In this document: positions 10,586 to 19,905 of the stretch, one piece after another
Numbering within the stretch: position 1 is the first letter of the stretch
Layout: every line of letters begins with the position of its first letter
Assembly (NCBI GenBank): GCA_963752755.1
Contig: CAVVZJ010000017.1
Location: 248,001 to 312,000 of the forward strand
Source: CAVVZJ01 sp963752755
GTDB lineage: Bacteria > Planctomycetota > Planctomycetia > Isosphaerales > Isosphaeraceae
Length of the DNA: 64,000 nucleotides
Direction of reading: 5' to 3'
Notes under the pieces: model-generated
The model's input: only the letters and a program-made list of their open reading frames with translations
Database searches by the model: none
What the model was told of the DNA's origin: nothing
Translations under genes and position numbers: made by a program

Positions 10586-11480
10586 GAGTCTGTTCCAAAA
10601 GGGGCGTCGGCTGTAGTTTGGGGGGATGGAACGCAAAGCCTACCCCAGCGACCTGACCGACGCCCAGTGGCGCCTCCTCGCTTCCCTGATCCCCGAGGCC
10701 AAGCCCGGCGGCAGGCCCCGCAAGTACGAGATGCGCGAGGTCATCAATGGCCTGCTCTACCTCAACCGCGAGGGCTGTTCCTGGCGGGCGTTGCCCCACG
10801 ACCTGCCCCACTGGAAGACCTGCTACAACTTCTTCCGCCGGTTCGAGGCCGACGGCACCTGGGACGCCCTGGTCGCCGCGTTGCGGGGGGAGGTGCGGAC
10901 GAAGCTCGGCACACCGACGCCCAGCGGCGCCTGCATGGATAGCCAGTCGGCCAAGACGGCGCACGGCGGGGCCGAGGTCGGCGTCGATGGCGGCAAGATG
11001 GTGCGGGGCCGCAAGCGACATATCGTCACCGACACGCTGGGGTTGCTGCTGATCGTCGTGGTCACCGCGGCGAACCTCGACGACGGGGCGACGGCACCGC
11101 GGCTGCTGGCCGGTCTGCCCGCCGTGACGTTCCCCCGGCTGGCCGTGGTGTGGGCGGACCGGAAGTACCGCAACTCCCGGCTCGACGCCTGGCTGTCGGG
11201 CCAGGACCGGCTCCGCGTGGAGGTGAGCTCGAAGCCCGAGGGCGAGCGGGGGTTCAAGCCGCTGAAGGTGCGGTGGGTGGTCGAGCAGACCTTCGGCTGC
11301 CTGCTGCGGTGGCGGCGGCTGGTGCGGGACTTCGAGCGGCTGCCGGAGACGAGCGAGGCGATGGTCAAGCTCAGCTCGATCCATCGGATGGTCCGCCGTG
11401 CCCGGCCGCCGCGATGGCGGAAGAAATTCCGCTACAAGCGGCCGCCCAAAGCGGCCGCTTGAGTCTTTTGGAACAGTCTC
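10586..11480 (+). mobile_element. IS5-family insertion sequence, copy 1
   Basis: The ends are 16-bp inverted repeats, GAGTCTGTTCCAAAAG on the left and GAGACTGTTCCAAAAG (complement) on the right, with one mismatch. A 3-bp direct repeat TCA flanks it (10583-10585 and 11481-11483). TNA duplications of three bases are typical of the IS1031 group of the IS5 family. A second copy of 898 bp lies at 28015-28912 with TGA duplications. The element contains one intact transposase gene. Confidence 0.9.
10626..11462 (+). CDS. IS5-family transposase (copy 1)
   Basis: This 278-residue transposase is complete. The N-terminal DUF4096-like part (YPSDLTDAQWRLLASLIPE) leads to the DDE domain: Asp in CMDSQSAKT, Asp in VVWADRKYRN and Glu in RWVVEQTFGCLLRWRR. 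The lysine in ADRKY replaces the more usual glycine of ADxGY. It differs from the copy at 28033-28872 by a few residues (for example LGTPTPSG versus LGARATPSG). The reading frame is intact, so the element may be active. Confidence 0.9.
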   Translation: MERKAYPSDLTDAQWRLLASLIPEAKPGGRPRKYEMREVINGLLYLNREGCSWRALPHDLPHWKTCYNFFRRFEADGTWDALVAALRGEVRTKLGTPTPSGACMDSQSAKTAHGGAEVGVDGGKMVRGRKRHIVTDTLGLLLIVVVTAANLDDGATAPRLLAGLPAVTFPRLAVVWADRKYRNSRLDAWLSGQDRLRVEVSSKPEGERGFKPLKVRWVVEQTFGCLLRWRRLVRDFERLPETSEAMVKLSSIHRMVRRARPPRWRKKFRYKRPPKAAA

Positions 11481-11688
11481 TCATACGCCGCATCCGACAC
11501 GTCCTCCTCAATGTCCGTGGTTTCGCCTGTTTGGGGCCGGCGTCGCGCGGGCCCGGAGCATCGATTGAACGCTCGGGATTCCAGAAAGTCCACCGTCAGC
11601 TCTCGCCTTCTTCGATCCACGATACTCTCGATCTCACCGGCCGCGTAGAATGAACGCAGTCGCCACCCAGTTCGTTCCGGAAGCCGCC

Positions 11689-11994
11689 ATGTTGATCGTC
11701 CACGTCCACATCCAGGTGAAGCCCGACCAGGTCGAAGCCTTCAAGGCCGCCAGCATCGAGAACTCGCGGAACAGCCTGCAGGAGTCAGGGATCGCGCGGT
11801 TCGACGTGCTCCAGCAGCAGGACGACCCCACGCGATTCCTGCTGGTCGAGGTCTACCGCACTGCCGAGGCCCCGGCGGCCCACAAGCAGACGGGGCACTA
11901 CAAGCGATGGGCCGAGGCCGTGGCCGACATGATGGCGGTGCCGCGTTCGAGCGTGAAGTTCGAAAGGGTCTATCCCGAGGCGGGAATTTCATGA
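11689..11994 (+). CDS. ABM-domain monooxygenase-like protein
   Basis: The start ATG 11689 is preceded by GGAAG and gives a 101-residue single-domain protein of the antibiotic biosynthesis monooxygenase (ABM/LsrG-like) fold: LIVHVHIQVKPDQVEAFKAA, GIARFDVLQQQDDPTRFLLV and ETGHYKRW-like segment. Such proteins act on quinols or small aldehydes. The stop overlaps the start of the following Fe-ADH by four bases (ATGA), which indicates translational coupling, so the pair probably works on one small-molecule substrate. A longer start at 11650 is possible but lacks a ribosome-binding site. Confidence 0.85.
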   Translation: MLIVHVHIQVKPDQVEAFKAASIENSRNSLQESGIARFDVLQQQDDPTRFLLVEVYRTAEAPAAHKQTGHYKRWAEAVADMMAVPRSSVKFERVYPEAGIS

Positions 11995-13141
11995 CGTTCG
12001 AGTTCGCCACCGCCGGCCGCATCCTCTTCGGGTGCGGCCAGTTGCGGCAGGTCCCCGCACTGGCCCGGGGACTCGGCCGGCGGGCGCTCTTGGTCCTGGG
12101 GGCCTCCAATCGCGGACGCGAGGGGTTGACGCAGGCACTGGGCGAGGCCGGCATCCGCCCGGTGAGCTTCAACGTGGGCGGCGAGCCGACCACCCACCTC
12201 GTGGACGAGGCGACCCGGATGGCCCGCGCCGAGGGCTGCGATTTGGTGATCGCCCTGGGCGGAGGGAGCGTGATCGACGCCGGCAAGGCCGTGGCGGGCC
12301 TGCTCGGCAATCCGGGAGTGGCCCTGGATTACCTGGAACTGGTGGGCGGGGGGAAGTCGCTGGCCAACCCCGGCGTGCCGTTTGTCGCCATCCCCACCAC
12401 GGCGGGCACGGGCGCCGAGGTGACCCGAAACGCCGTGCTGGACGTCCCCGAGCACAAGGCCAAGGCGAGCCTGCGGAGTCACCACCTGCTCCCCCGCCTG
12501 GCCATCGTCGATCCCGAGCTGACCCTGTCGATGCCGCCCGAGGTCACGGCGTACACGGGCATGGATGCGCTGACGCAGCTCATCGAGCCATTCGTCAGCC
12601 ACGCCGCGAACCCGCTCACCGACGGTATCTGCCGCGAGGGGCTCGCGCGGGCGGCGCGATCGCTGGCAGCGGTCTACCGCGACGGGTCCGATCTCACGGC
12701 ACGCGAGGAGATGGCGCTCGCCGCGCTCTGCGGCGGGATGGCCCTGGCCAATGCGAAGCTCGGTGCGGTGCACGGGTTCGCTGGCGTCCTGGGCGGTGCC
12801 ACCGGCCAGGCTCACGGCGCCCTCTGCGCCCGACTGCTCCCTCACGTCATGGAGGTCAACCTCCGCGCGGCCGACGAACGGGGCGCCCGGCGATCCTCGG
12901 GCGGTACACCGAGATCGCGCGGATCTTGACGGGCAACCCCGGGGCCGACGCCCAAGACGGAGTCTCCTGGGTGCGCGCGCTCTGCCACGACATGGAGATC
13001 CCGCCGCTGCGGAAGGCGGGTCTCTCCAGCGCCGATTGCGGCCGGCTGATCCCGCTGGCCAAGCATGCCAGCAGCATGCAGGGCAACCCCCTGAAGCTGT
13101 CCGATGAGGAACTGTGCGAGATCCTCGAAGCGGCGATCTAG
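11991..13141 (+). pseudogene. Iron-containing alcohol dehydrogenase family, frameshifted near the 3' end
   Basis: ATG 11991 overlaps the stop of the ABM gene. The first ~300 residues are a normal Fe-ADH: NAD-binding GGGSVIDAGKAVAG, IPTTAGTGAEVTRNAV, and metal-site region YTGMDALTQLIEPFVSHAAN with VHGFAGVLGGATGQAHG. After about 12885 the frame must change to read PAILGRYTEIARILTGNPG and the C-terminus (LCEILEAAI-stop, 13141). One base-pair indel explains this. A glutamine stands in DALTQ where FucO-type enzymes have the first histidine ligand. It may have been an alcohol/aldehyde or maleylacetate-type reductase. Confidence 0.8.
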
Positions 13142-13638
13142 AGCGGATTTCGTTCGGTCGTCGAGGAACACAGCCGGGGGCGGCAGTGCCACAAGATTTG
13201 TGGTCCAGCCCGCCCCGGCTGGTCGGCTCTACACGCATGCGGGAATCGCTCTCGAGCGGCTCCCGCTCGCGCGGACCGTGGGCGTGCCCCCGGCCGAGGA
13301 CCCGCGCGGAGCGTCTCGGCGACGCGCCAGGGACGCCAGGAGGACGCCGTGAAGACGCGCCGGGGACGCCGTGAGGACGCGCTTTGCGGTAGAAAGTCTC
13401 AATCCGCAATTCGTTATCCCTAGATCATTTACCAAGGGGAAATTGCCCATCTTGAAGTTCGTTCGGCACCCTGGACGCGCCGCGTCGGCGTCGCCACCGA
13501 GACCGAATTGCCAAAGAGTCCGGCGCACCGGGCGGCGGATCGCATCGAGGAAGATACGACACGAGGGAGTGCCGTGCGAACGGGTCGAGGAGATTACTCC
13601 GGAGGCGTGAGCGGCCCGCCCGACATCCGGGAACCGCT
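13142..13638. other. Gene-free stretch containing a composite repeat
   Basis: This 497-bp stretch lies between convergent genes (Fe-ADH ending at 13141 and the luciferase-like gene ending at 13639). It contains the 11-bp-phased repeat element described separately at 13321-13483. I see no gene in it. Confidence 0.6.
13321..13483 (+). repeat. Composite repeat: six 11-bp GACGC units plus conserved 24-nt block (copy A)
   Basis: Six consecutive 11-base units start with GACGC at 13321, 13332, 13343, 13354, 13365 and 13376 (for example GACGCCGTGAG, GACGCGCCGGG). After a spacer of 62 bases from the last GACGC comes a 24-nt block (13443-13466, TTGCCCATCTTGAA...). Seven bases later comes GACGCGCCGC (13474-13483). 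A second copy at 24136-24308 has the same parts in the same order with a 61-base spacer and the same 7-base gap. The period is one DNA helical turn. No ORF with a ribosome-binding site covers it. Confidence 0.75.
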
Positions 13639-14682
13639 CTAACGGGCGATCCCGCGCGACTCGTGTTGCACCTGCACATCGCGGTCCGGCTGACAGACTC
13701 CGGCCGTGATCTCGTACGACCGGAGCCGCGCAACGTGGTCAGGGATCTGCGAGGCGAGGATGAGCTCGTCCGCGCCGGTCACGCGGGCGATTTCCTGAAG
13801 GCCGCGCCGCAGGGACTCCGCCGAGCCGACCGCCGAGCAGCGGGTCATCCGGTCGACGTGCTTGCGTTCCGTCGCCGTCCACAGGCCGTCCATCGAATCG
13901 ACCGGTGGAGGGATCTCGCGGGGGCTACCGCGCACGAGGTTCAGGAACGCCTGCTGGAGCGAGGTGAAGAGCCGCCGTCCTTCCTCGTCGGTGTCGGCGG
14001 TGAAGACATTCACGCCGACCATCGCGTACGGCTCCAAGAGCACGTCCGATGGCTCGAAGTTCCGGCGGTAGAGGTCCAATGCTCCGAGCAGGAAATCGGG
14101 CGCGAAATGCGAGGCGAACGCGAAAGGGAGCCCGAGGCGGGCGGCCAGCCGGGCGCCGAAGTCGCTCGAACCGAGCAGCCAGATGGGGACGTTGAGCCCC
14201 TCGCCGGGGACGGCATGCACCCCGCCGCCCGGCCCCCCGGGTTGGAAGTAGGCCCGGAGCTCCGCGAGGTCTTCGGGGAACGTGTCGCCGCCCCCGGGGT
14301 GCCTCCGGAGCGCCCGGGCTGTCCGCGGGTCACCGCCCGGGGCGCGCCCCAGGCCGAGGTCGATCCGCCCCGGAAAGAGCGACTCCAGGGTCCCGAACTG
14401 CTCGGCGATCACCAGTGGCGCGTGGTTGGGCAACATGATTCCGCCCGAGCCGACCCGGATCGTCGCGGTGCCACCGGCCACGTGAGCGATGAGCACGGCC
14501 GTCGCGGCGCTGGCCACGCCCGGGATGCCGTGGTGCTCCGCCAGCCAGAAGCGACGATAGCCCCACCGCTCGGCATGGCGGGCGAGGTCCAGGGTGTTGC
14601 GGAACGCCTCGGCGGCCGAGCCACCGATGCGGATTGGCGCGAGATCGAGGATCGAAAGCGGGAGATCCAGGGCGTGATCCAC
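13639..14682 (-). CDS. Luciferase-like (LLM class) flavin-dependent oxidoreductase
   Basis: I chose GTG 14682 because GGAG lies eight bases upstream; GTG 14691 overlaps that motif. The 347-residue protein is a single-domain bacterial luciferase-like monooxygenase: LPLSILDLAPIRIG, RFWLAEHHGIPGVAS, GSGGIMLPNHAPLVIAEQFG and LGLGRAPGGDP. These enzymes use FMNH2 or F420 on small organic substrates; the substrate here is unknown. The gene ends 38 bases downstream of the aldo/keto reductase on the same strand and is probably cotranscribed with it. It is intact, unlike most neighbours. Confidence 0.85.
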   Translation of the reverse strand: MDHALDLPLSILDLAPIRIGGSAAEAFRNTLDLARHAERWGYRRFWLAEHHGIPGVASAATAVLIAHVAGGTATIRVGSGGIMLPNHAPLVIAEQFGTLESLFPGRIDLGLGRAPGGDPRTARALRRHPGGGDTFPEDLAELRAYFQPGGPGGGVHAVPGEGLNVPIWLLGSSDFGARLAARLGLPFAFASHFAPDFLLGALDLYRRNFEPSDVLLEPYAMVGVNVFTADTDEEGRRLFTSLQQAFLNLVRGSPREIPPPVDSMDGLWTATERKHVDRMTRCSAVGSAESLRRGLQEIARVTGADELILASQIPDHVARLRSYEITAGVCQPDRDVQVQHESRGIAR

Positions 14683-14721
14683 GGCGTTCACTCCGTCGCG
14701 TCGCGGCGCGCGTCTGCCCGT

Positions 14722-15752
14722 TCACACGGGGGCCGGGTTTCGCTCGGCGAAGCCCCGCTGGTGCCAGTACGGGTAGGCCAGCGGCGTGTCGCTCGCGGCG
14801 TCGAGCCGGGCCACCTGCTCGGGGCTCAGGGCCCAACCGGTCGCCCCAAGGTTCTGCCGCAACTGATCCTCATTACGGGCGCCGATGATGACGGTGGACA
14901 CCGTCGGCCGCTGCAGGAGCCAGTTCAGGGCGACCTGGGGGACGGTCTTGCCCGACTCCGCGGCCACGGCGTCGAGGGCGTCGACGACGCGGTAGAGGGA
15001 CTCCTCCGGGACCTGCGGGCCGACGTCCCGGGCGACCTGGCTCCGGAGTCGGCTCGTCTCGGGCAGGGGTTGGCCGCGACGGATCTTGCCGGTGAGCCGG
15101 CCCCAGCCCAGGGGGCTCCAGACGACCGTGCCGACCTTCTGGTCAAGGGCCAGCGGCATCAGCTCCCATTCGAAGTCGCGGCCGACGAGCGAGTAGTACG
15201 CCTGATGCGCCACGTAGCGGGGGTAGCCGTAACGGTCCGAGACGGCCAGCGACTTCATCAGGTGCCAGCCGGAGAAGTTCGAGCCGCCGATGTAGCGGAT
15301 CTTCCCGGCGCGCACCAGGTCGTCGAGCGTCGAGAGCACCTCCTCGACGGGCGTCACGGCGTCGAAGCCGTGGAGCTGGTAGAGGTCGATGTAGTCGGTC
15401 CGAGCCGCCTCAGGCTCCCCTCCACTGCTCGGATCAGGTGATGCCGCGAGGAGCCGACGTCGTTCGGCTCCGGACCGGCGCGGAAGGTCCCCTTGGTGGA
15501 GATGAGGACCTGGTCGCGTCGGCCCTTGATCGCCTGCCCCAGGATCTCCTCGGCCGCCCCGCCGGAGTAGATGTCGGCCGAGTCGAACAGGGTCAGACCC
15601 GCCTCAAGGCAAATGTCGACCAGCCGCGTGGCCTCCGCCACGTCGGTCTGGCCCCAGGCCTTGAACAGCTCGCCGCCGCCGCCGAAGGTGCCGGTGCCGA
15701 GGCTCAGGGCCGGAACCTTCAGCCCCGACCCACCGAGTTGCCTGAACTCCAT
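14722..15752 (-). pseudogene. Aldo/keto reductase, one frameshift
   Basis: ATG 15752 (MEFRQLGGSGLKVPALSLGT) starts a typical aldo/keto reductase with FDSADIYSGGAAEEILG (catalytic Asp and Tyr) and LISTKGTF. After VEGSLRRLG near 15400 the frame slips by one base, and the rest (RTDYIDLYQLHGFDAVTP, GGSNFSGWHL, SPLGWGRLTGK, VIIGARNEDQL) follows in the new frame to 14722. Everything else is full length (~340 residues). The divergent ArsR gene starts 150 bases away and may regulate it. Confidence 0.85.
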
Positions 15753-15904
15753 CCGTCTCGCTCCTCGTCGCTGGCGCCCCGAGGGCGCGTTCCCGACCGT
15801 CCGGGGTACAATGTAGCGGAAGGCCGCCATTCGGGGTTGGGACGGGTCGTCCCTGCTTTTTTCGATGATCGACGAACATCGAACATTCTAGGGAGGCGAG
15901 GTCC

Positions 15905-16285
15905 ATGAGGCAACTCCGGCATCCCGAGGCCGGCGCGATCACCCTCGAAGGGGTGCTGGCGGCGCTGAGCGACCCGGTCCGCCTCCGGATCGTCGCGACC
16001 CTGGCCGAGACGGCGGGGGAGCGGGCCTGGGGAGACTTCGACGTCGAGGTCGGGGCCTCGACCTTGAGCCACCACATGAAGGCCCTGCGGCTCGCCGGCG
16101 TGATCGTCCACCGAAAGGAAGGGACGCGCTGCTTCGTCTCCCTGCGTCGCGACCTGGAGGACCGGTTCCCCGGACTTCTCGCCTGCATCCTCGGGTTTGC
16201 GAACGGCCGGCGCAACGGCGAGGAGGCTCGACGAGGAGGTCCGCGGCGCCCTCGTCCCCTCCGCACGACGGACGCGACGAGGTGA
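15905..16285 (+). CDS. ArsR-type winged-helix transcriptional regulator
   Basis: The 126-residue protein has an ArsR/HTH_20 fold: GVLAALSDPVRLRIVATLAE, recognition helix ASTLSHHMKALRLAGVI and wing HRKEGTRCFVSLRRDLEDRFPG. No CxC-type metal site is visible, so it probably senses something other than arsenic or is a redox/small-molecule sensor. It is divergent from the aldo/keto reductase and upstream of the SDR gene, which suggests that it controls this oxidoreductase cluster. The reading frame is intact; the basic C-terminal tail (RRGGPRRPRPL) is unusual. Confidence 0.85.
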   Translation: MRQLRHPEAGAITLEGVLAALSDPVRLRIVATLAETAGERAWGDFDVEVGASTLSHHMKALRLAGVIVHRKEGTRCFVSLRRDLEDRFPGLLACILGFANGRRNGEEARRGGPRRPRPLRTTDATR

Positions 16286-16426
16286 GGCCCCGGGACCATC
16301 CCCGGGGACGATCCGCGACGGGGGACCGCTTGACGTGCCCTCTATTTCTTGCATAGGCAGGCAACGGCGGCCGGTCGAGAGGATCGACGCCGGTTCGGGC
16401 TCGTGTCACCAAAAGGAAGCGAGATC

Positions 16427-17184
16427 ATGGCAACTCAGGACAGGGTCGCGTTCATCACCGGGGCGAACAAGGGGATCGGTCTGGAGACGGCCCGGGGACT
16501 CGGCCAGTTGGGGATCGCCGTCCTCATCGGCAGCCGCGACGAGGCGAAGGGACGCGCCGCCGCCGACGAGCTTCGCCAGGAAGGGATCAAGGATGTCGAA
16601 TCCATCCGGTTCGACGTCACCCGACCCGACGACCACCGGGCCGTCGCCCATCACCTGGAAAGCCGCCACGGCAAGCTCGACATCCTGGTGAACAACGCGG
16701 GGGTCGCGCTCGACGAGGCGGACTTCGGCGCCCTGGGGGTGTGAATACCACCTCAACGGTGACGCAGGAGATCCTCCACGCGACCTTCGAGACGAACTTC
16801 TTCGCCGTGATTGCCCTCACACAGGCCCTCCTGCCCCTGATCCGCCAGTCCCCGGCCGGTCGGATCGTCAACCTGTCGAGCATCCTCGCCTCGCTGACGA
16901 TCCACTCCGAGCCGACGTCCCCCATCTACGGCATGAAGACGTTCGCCTACGACGCTTCCAAGACGGCGCTCAACGCCTTCACCGTCCACCTGGCGCACGA
17001 ACTGAGGGGGACGCCGATCAAGGTGAACTCCGCGCATCCCGGCTGGGTGAAGACGGACATGGGCGGACCGTCGGCCCCGATGGATGTCTCCGAGGGCGGC
17101 AAGACGAGCGTGCAACTGGCGACCCTGTCCAACGACGGTCCGACGGGCGGCTTCTTCCATCTCGGCGAGCCGTTGCCCTGGTGA
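16427..17184 (+). pseudogene. Short-chain dehydrogenase/reductase, one frameshift
   Basis: ATG 16427 is preceded by GGAAG. The N-terminal half carries the Rossmann motif TGANKGIG, GSRDEAKG and NNAGVAL. At about 16741 the frame ends in GTG-TGA and the SDR continues one base back (NTTSTVTQEILHATFETNFF), with catalytic Ser in NLSSILAS, YDASK (YxxxK) and PGWVKTDMGG to the end. The two halves together make a normal ~250-residue SDR, so a single-base deletion separates them. It follows ArsR and is likely part of the same small-molecule detoxification cluster. Confidence 0.85.
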
Positions 17185-17252
17185 ACCGGGCGGTCGGGGC
17201 CACCAGTCTGGCGACGGCCGGTGGGCGGGAGGAGCGGCCGGGCCGCTGGGCG

Positions 17253-18228
17253 CTACGGCGTCATCACGATCGGCCCGACGGTTCGTCGGCCCTCGAGGTC
17301 GCGGTGGACCTGGGCCGCCTCGGTGAGTGGGTAGCGGTGTCGGATCTCGACCCTGACCGTACCGTCGCGGAGCACGTCGAACACGTCCCGGGCGGTGGCT
17401 TCGAGGTCCGCCCGGGTGGCCGTGTATGTCGCAAGCGTCGGGCGGGTCAGGTACAGCGAGCCCTTCTGGGAGAGAATGCCGATGTCGAAGGGCACGACTT
17501 TCCCGGACGCGTTTCCGAAACTAACCATCAATCCTCGTGGCCGCAGGCAGTCGAGCGACGACAGGAACGTGTCCTTGCCGACCGAGTCGTACACCACCGG
17601 GACGCCCTCGCCACTCGTGATCTCGCGCACGCGCCGGGCGATGTCCTCGCGGGTCGAGATGATGACGTGGCGCGCAGCCGTGGGTTCTGGCGATCTCCGC
17701 CTTCTCGTCCGATCCGACGGTGCCGATGACCGTCGCCCCGAGCGCGTGGAGCCACTGGCAGGCGATCAGCCCGACCCCGCCGGCGGCCGCGTGGAAGAGC
17801 ACTGTCTCCCCCGCCTTGACCGGGTAGGTGCGGCGGATCAGGTACTGGGCGGTCATCCCCTTGAGCATCACCGCCGCCGCCGTCTCGTCCGGCACGTCGT
17901 CGGGGATGGGGACCAGGATGTGGGCTGGCACGAGCCGGGTTTCCGCGTAGGAGCCGGGCGGCCCGCCCGCATAGGCAACGCGGTCGCCTGGCTTGACGAC
18001 CGCGACGCCCGTCCCGACGGACTCGACCACCCCGGCGGCCTCGCTGCCGAGCCCGCCTGGCAGGGGGATCGGGTAGAGGCCGGAGCGGTGGTATGTATCA
18101 ATGAAGTTCACCCCGACGGCGGTATGCCGGATGCGGGCCTGCCCCTCGCCCGGTTCGCCGACCTCGACATCCTCCCATCGCAGGACCTCGGGGCCGCCGG
18201 TGGCGGTGATCCGGATCGCTTTTGGCAT
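17253..18228 (-). pseudogene. NADPH:quinone oxidoreductase family (zeta-crystallin-like), one frameshift
   Basis: ATG 18228 (MPKAIRITATGGPEVLRWED) starts a medium-chain reductase with GVNFIDTYHRSGLYP, LPGGLGSEAAGVV and the NADPH-binding AAAGGVGLIACQWLHALGA. Near 17675 the frame slips, and the C-terminal third (REITSGEGVPVVYDSVGKD, LVSFGNASG-like) continues to 17253. The reconstructed length (~325) is normal for quinone reductase. It is convergent with the SDR gene. No zinc-binding cysteine cluster is visible, as expected for this family. Confidence 0.85.
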
Positions 18229-18532
18229 GCTGTCCTCCTCAGGGAACTTGATGGAACCGTTCCGCGATCGCCTCACGAAATTGGGCAGTTCGCACGGTTC
18301 TCGGGTCAACCGGTGGTCCGACGGACGTTATACCAGCTGGAAGTCGGTCGGTTCGCAAGTCGGCTGAACGCTGAAGACCAGAACCACGAATTCGTCCCAT
18401 CTTCCATGAGGTGAGCCAAGGCGAGGCGGGGAGGAATCCGACCTGTTGATTCCGAGCATCGGAACGTCGCTTCGCGTGGATCGGCCCTCTACTTGGAGGG
18501 GGCAAGCGATCCGAATCCGTGCGGTCCTTGAT
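18229..18532. promoter_or_regulatory. Divergent intergenic region upstream of quinone reductase and Xre genes
   Basis: About 300 bases separate two divergent starts (18228 minus, 18533 plus). It should contain their promoters. I see no clear inverted-repeat operator. Confidence 0.35.
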
Positions 18533-18787
18533 ATGGATGAGCGATCCGAACTGGCCGAGCGGGTCCAGACGGTCAGGCGGGAATTGTTCGGTGAAGGCGT
18601 CCGGGTGCTCGCGAGCGCGCTGGGCATCTCTGTTCGATCCTGGCGTCGTTACGAGTCGGGCACCAGGATACCCGCTCCGGTCATCCTCCGGTTCCTCGTT
18701 GTCACGGGTGTGAGTCCGCACTGGCTCTTGACAGGGGAGGGGGAGCGTTACGGGAGGCGCGGCGGTTCGAGTCGGATGTCGGAGTGA
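18533..18787 (+). CDS. Small Xre-type helix-turn-helix protein
   Basis: ATG 18533 gives 84 residues: MDERSELAERVQTVRRELFG, then a Cro/CI-type helix-turn-helix (GVRVLASALGISVRSWRRYE, SGTRIPAPVILRFLV) and the phrase GVSPHWLLTGEGERYG, which resembles the end of the DNA-binding domain of phage CI-like repressors. It has no dimerisation or effector domain. It might be a stand-alone regulator of an island gene. The frame could extend upstream to 18446, but ATG 18533 fits the domain start. Confidence 0.75.
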   Translation: MDERSELAERVQTVRRELFGEGVRVLASALGISVRSWRRYESGTRIPAPVILRFLVVTGVSPHWLLTGEGERYGRRGGSSRMSE

Positions 18788-19032
18788 GGGGGGCGATCCG
18801 GGCCGATCAAGATCGATTGGCCATCCCTTTCGGGACCGGACTGACGGACAGTGGGGGTGATCCTGGCTCGGCCCACTTCATCGGCCTGAAGCCGCGCAAG
18901 CCAGGAACCCCCCATTCTGTGTTTACACGATTGAGTAGGCAGCGGATTGACGGCTCCCGGCGGCGAGCCGAGTGGCCCCGGCATCGCGGACCGAGACGAC
19001 CGGGACCGCGTCAACGTGGCGTTCTTGGCCCC

Positions 19033-19574
19033 TCACCAGGCGGTGGCCATGACTCGGCCGATCTGATCGACGGTTTCGCCCATCTGCAGGGCCGTCGCGA
19101 TGTTCGGCCCGATGAAGCCTCGCGAGACGAACGCCATCCGGGATTCCAGACGTTGCCAGGCACCGGCGACGCTGCGAAACTCGGCTGAGAGCTGGGCCGG
19201 ACTGGCACCGCTCGTCGCGAGCTGGCGGAAGCGGATGGCCGCATTCCGGAGGACCGTGGCGTCGGCCAGGAACCGGCCACCCTGGGGAACCTTGCGGGCG
19301 TTGTGGCGAAAGGCGCCGAGGAAGGCGTTGGCCTGGGAGATCAGGTTGTCCGCCAGGGGAATGACGGACGACGTGGGTGAGTACCGGATGCCGAATGTTG
19401 AGGGGGTAGTCCCTGGTAAGGGACGGCGTCGGGAATGACCGGATCGCTGTATCGGCTCGGGTACGGGGTCGGGGGTAGCGATTGGTAGGGATCACCATAC
19501 CGGACCTGGGCCTGGGCCGTGGACAGACCTGACAGAACGGTCAGAAGGACGGCGAGTTGGGTCGGTAACCTCAT
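19033..19574 (-). pseudogene. Secreted protein of unknown function, one frameshift
   Basis: ATG 19574, with AGGAG upstream, starts a signal peptide (MRLPTQLAVLLTVLSGLSTA, then QAQ) and a proline/tyrosine-rich segment (YGDPYQSLPPTPYPSRYSDP). The frame then ends at ~19341. One frame over, an open stretch with no ATG of its own continues as a helical domain (ISQANAFLGAFRHNARKVPQ, RFLADATVLRNAAIRFRQLA, FVSRGFIGPNIATALQMGET) ending at 19033. The two pieces make one ~180-residue exported protein with a single-base break near 19350-19420. I do not recognise its function. Confidence 0.6.
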
Positions 19575-19905
19575 GATGCGTCTCCTGGATTTTGATACCC
19601 TTCATGTGAGGACAAGGGCAAAGGCCGTGCCATCGCTATCGAGTCGACACCTCGGGGCAGGGCCCTGACGCCTTGGGGAGATCCCTGGTCCATCGGACGA
19701 CTTCTCTCGCCGAGAACCTGGAGGGACGTCCGGTCCGCGGACTGGCGGGTCGCTCCTGGCCCAACCGGGGAGACAAGCAATCCATGGTTTTTTAGCTCAT
19801 CGATGCGGTGTTGATCTTCTGGTCTCGGCAGGGGTTGGGCCGCTAAGATGGTTGCGGGCATTGCTCCTTGAGACGCCGGGACAGACTGGCCGAGTTTCCA
19901 AACCG
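19575..19905. promoter_or_regulatory. Divergent intergenic region upstream of the sensor kinase
   Basis: This stretch lies between the exported-protein gene (minus, start 19574) and the hybrid kinase (plus, start 19906). It probably holds both promoters; no specific site is recognised. The kinase frame is open upstream to a TTG at 19852, which I consider a less likely start. Confidence 0.35.

Larger units (their letters stand above)
9278..11484 (-). pseudogene. M14-family zinc carboxypeptidase, split by an IS and frameshifted
   Basis: Removing the IS5-type element at 10586-11480 and one TCA duplication rebuilds ATG 11484 and a clean signal peptide (MSSLRSWCLVAWLLLPVQAP). The insertion therefore sits inside the start codon region. 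The protein has an N-terminal beta-rich part, then an M14 peptidase domain: zinc motif AHPWEPG (His-x-x-Glu), substrate-binding LNRNW and a second zinc His in LELHNDG. Single-base shifts occur near 9903 (just at the zinc motif), 9615 and 9430; the end is YFDAVKP-stop at 9278. With an IS in the start codon and three frameshifts this gene is dead. It would have been a secreted metallocarboxypeptidase. Confidence 0.8.

Noticed and set aside
12889..12925. Programmed frameshift in Fe-ADH
   Set aside because: There is no slippery heptamer or downstream structure; a plain indel is more likely, as in neighbouring genes.
13321..13386. The 11-bp array as a CRISPR array or as a coding repeat (solenoid)
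   Set aside because: There are no spacers of 25-40 bases. The unit is not a multiple of three, and no ribosome-binding site or start leads into it. The peptide similarity between copies follows from DNA similarity.
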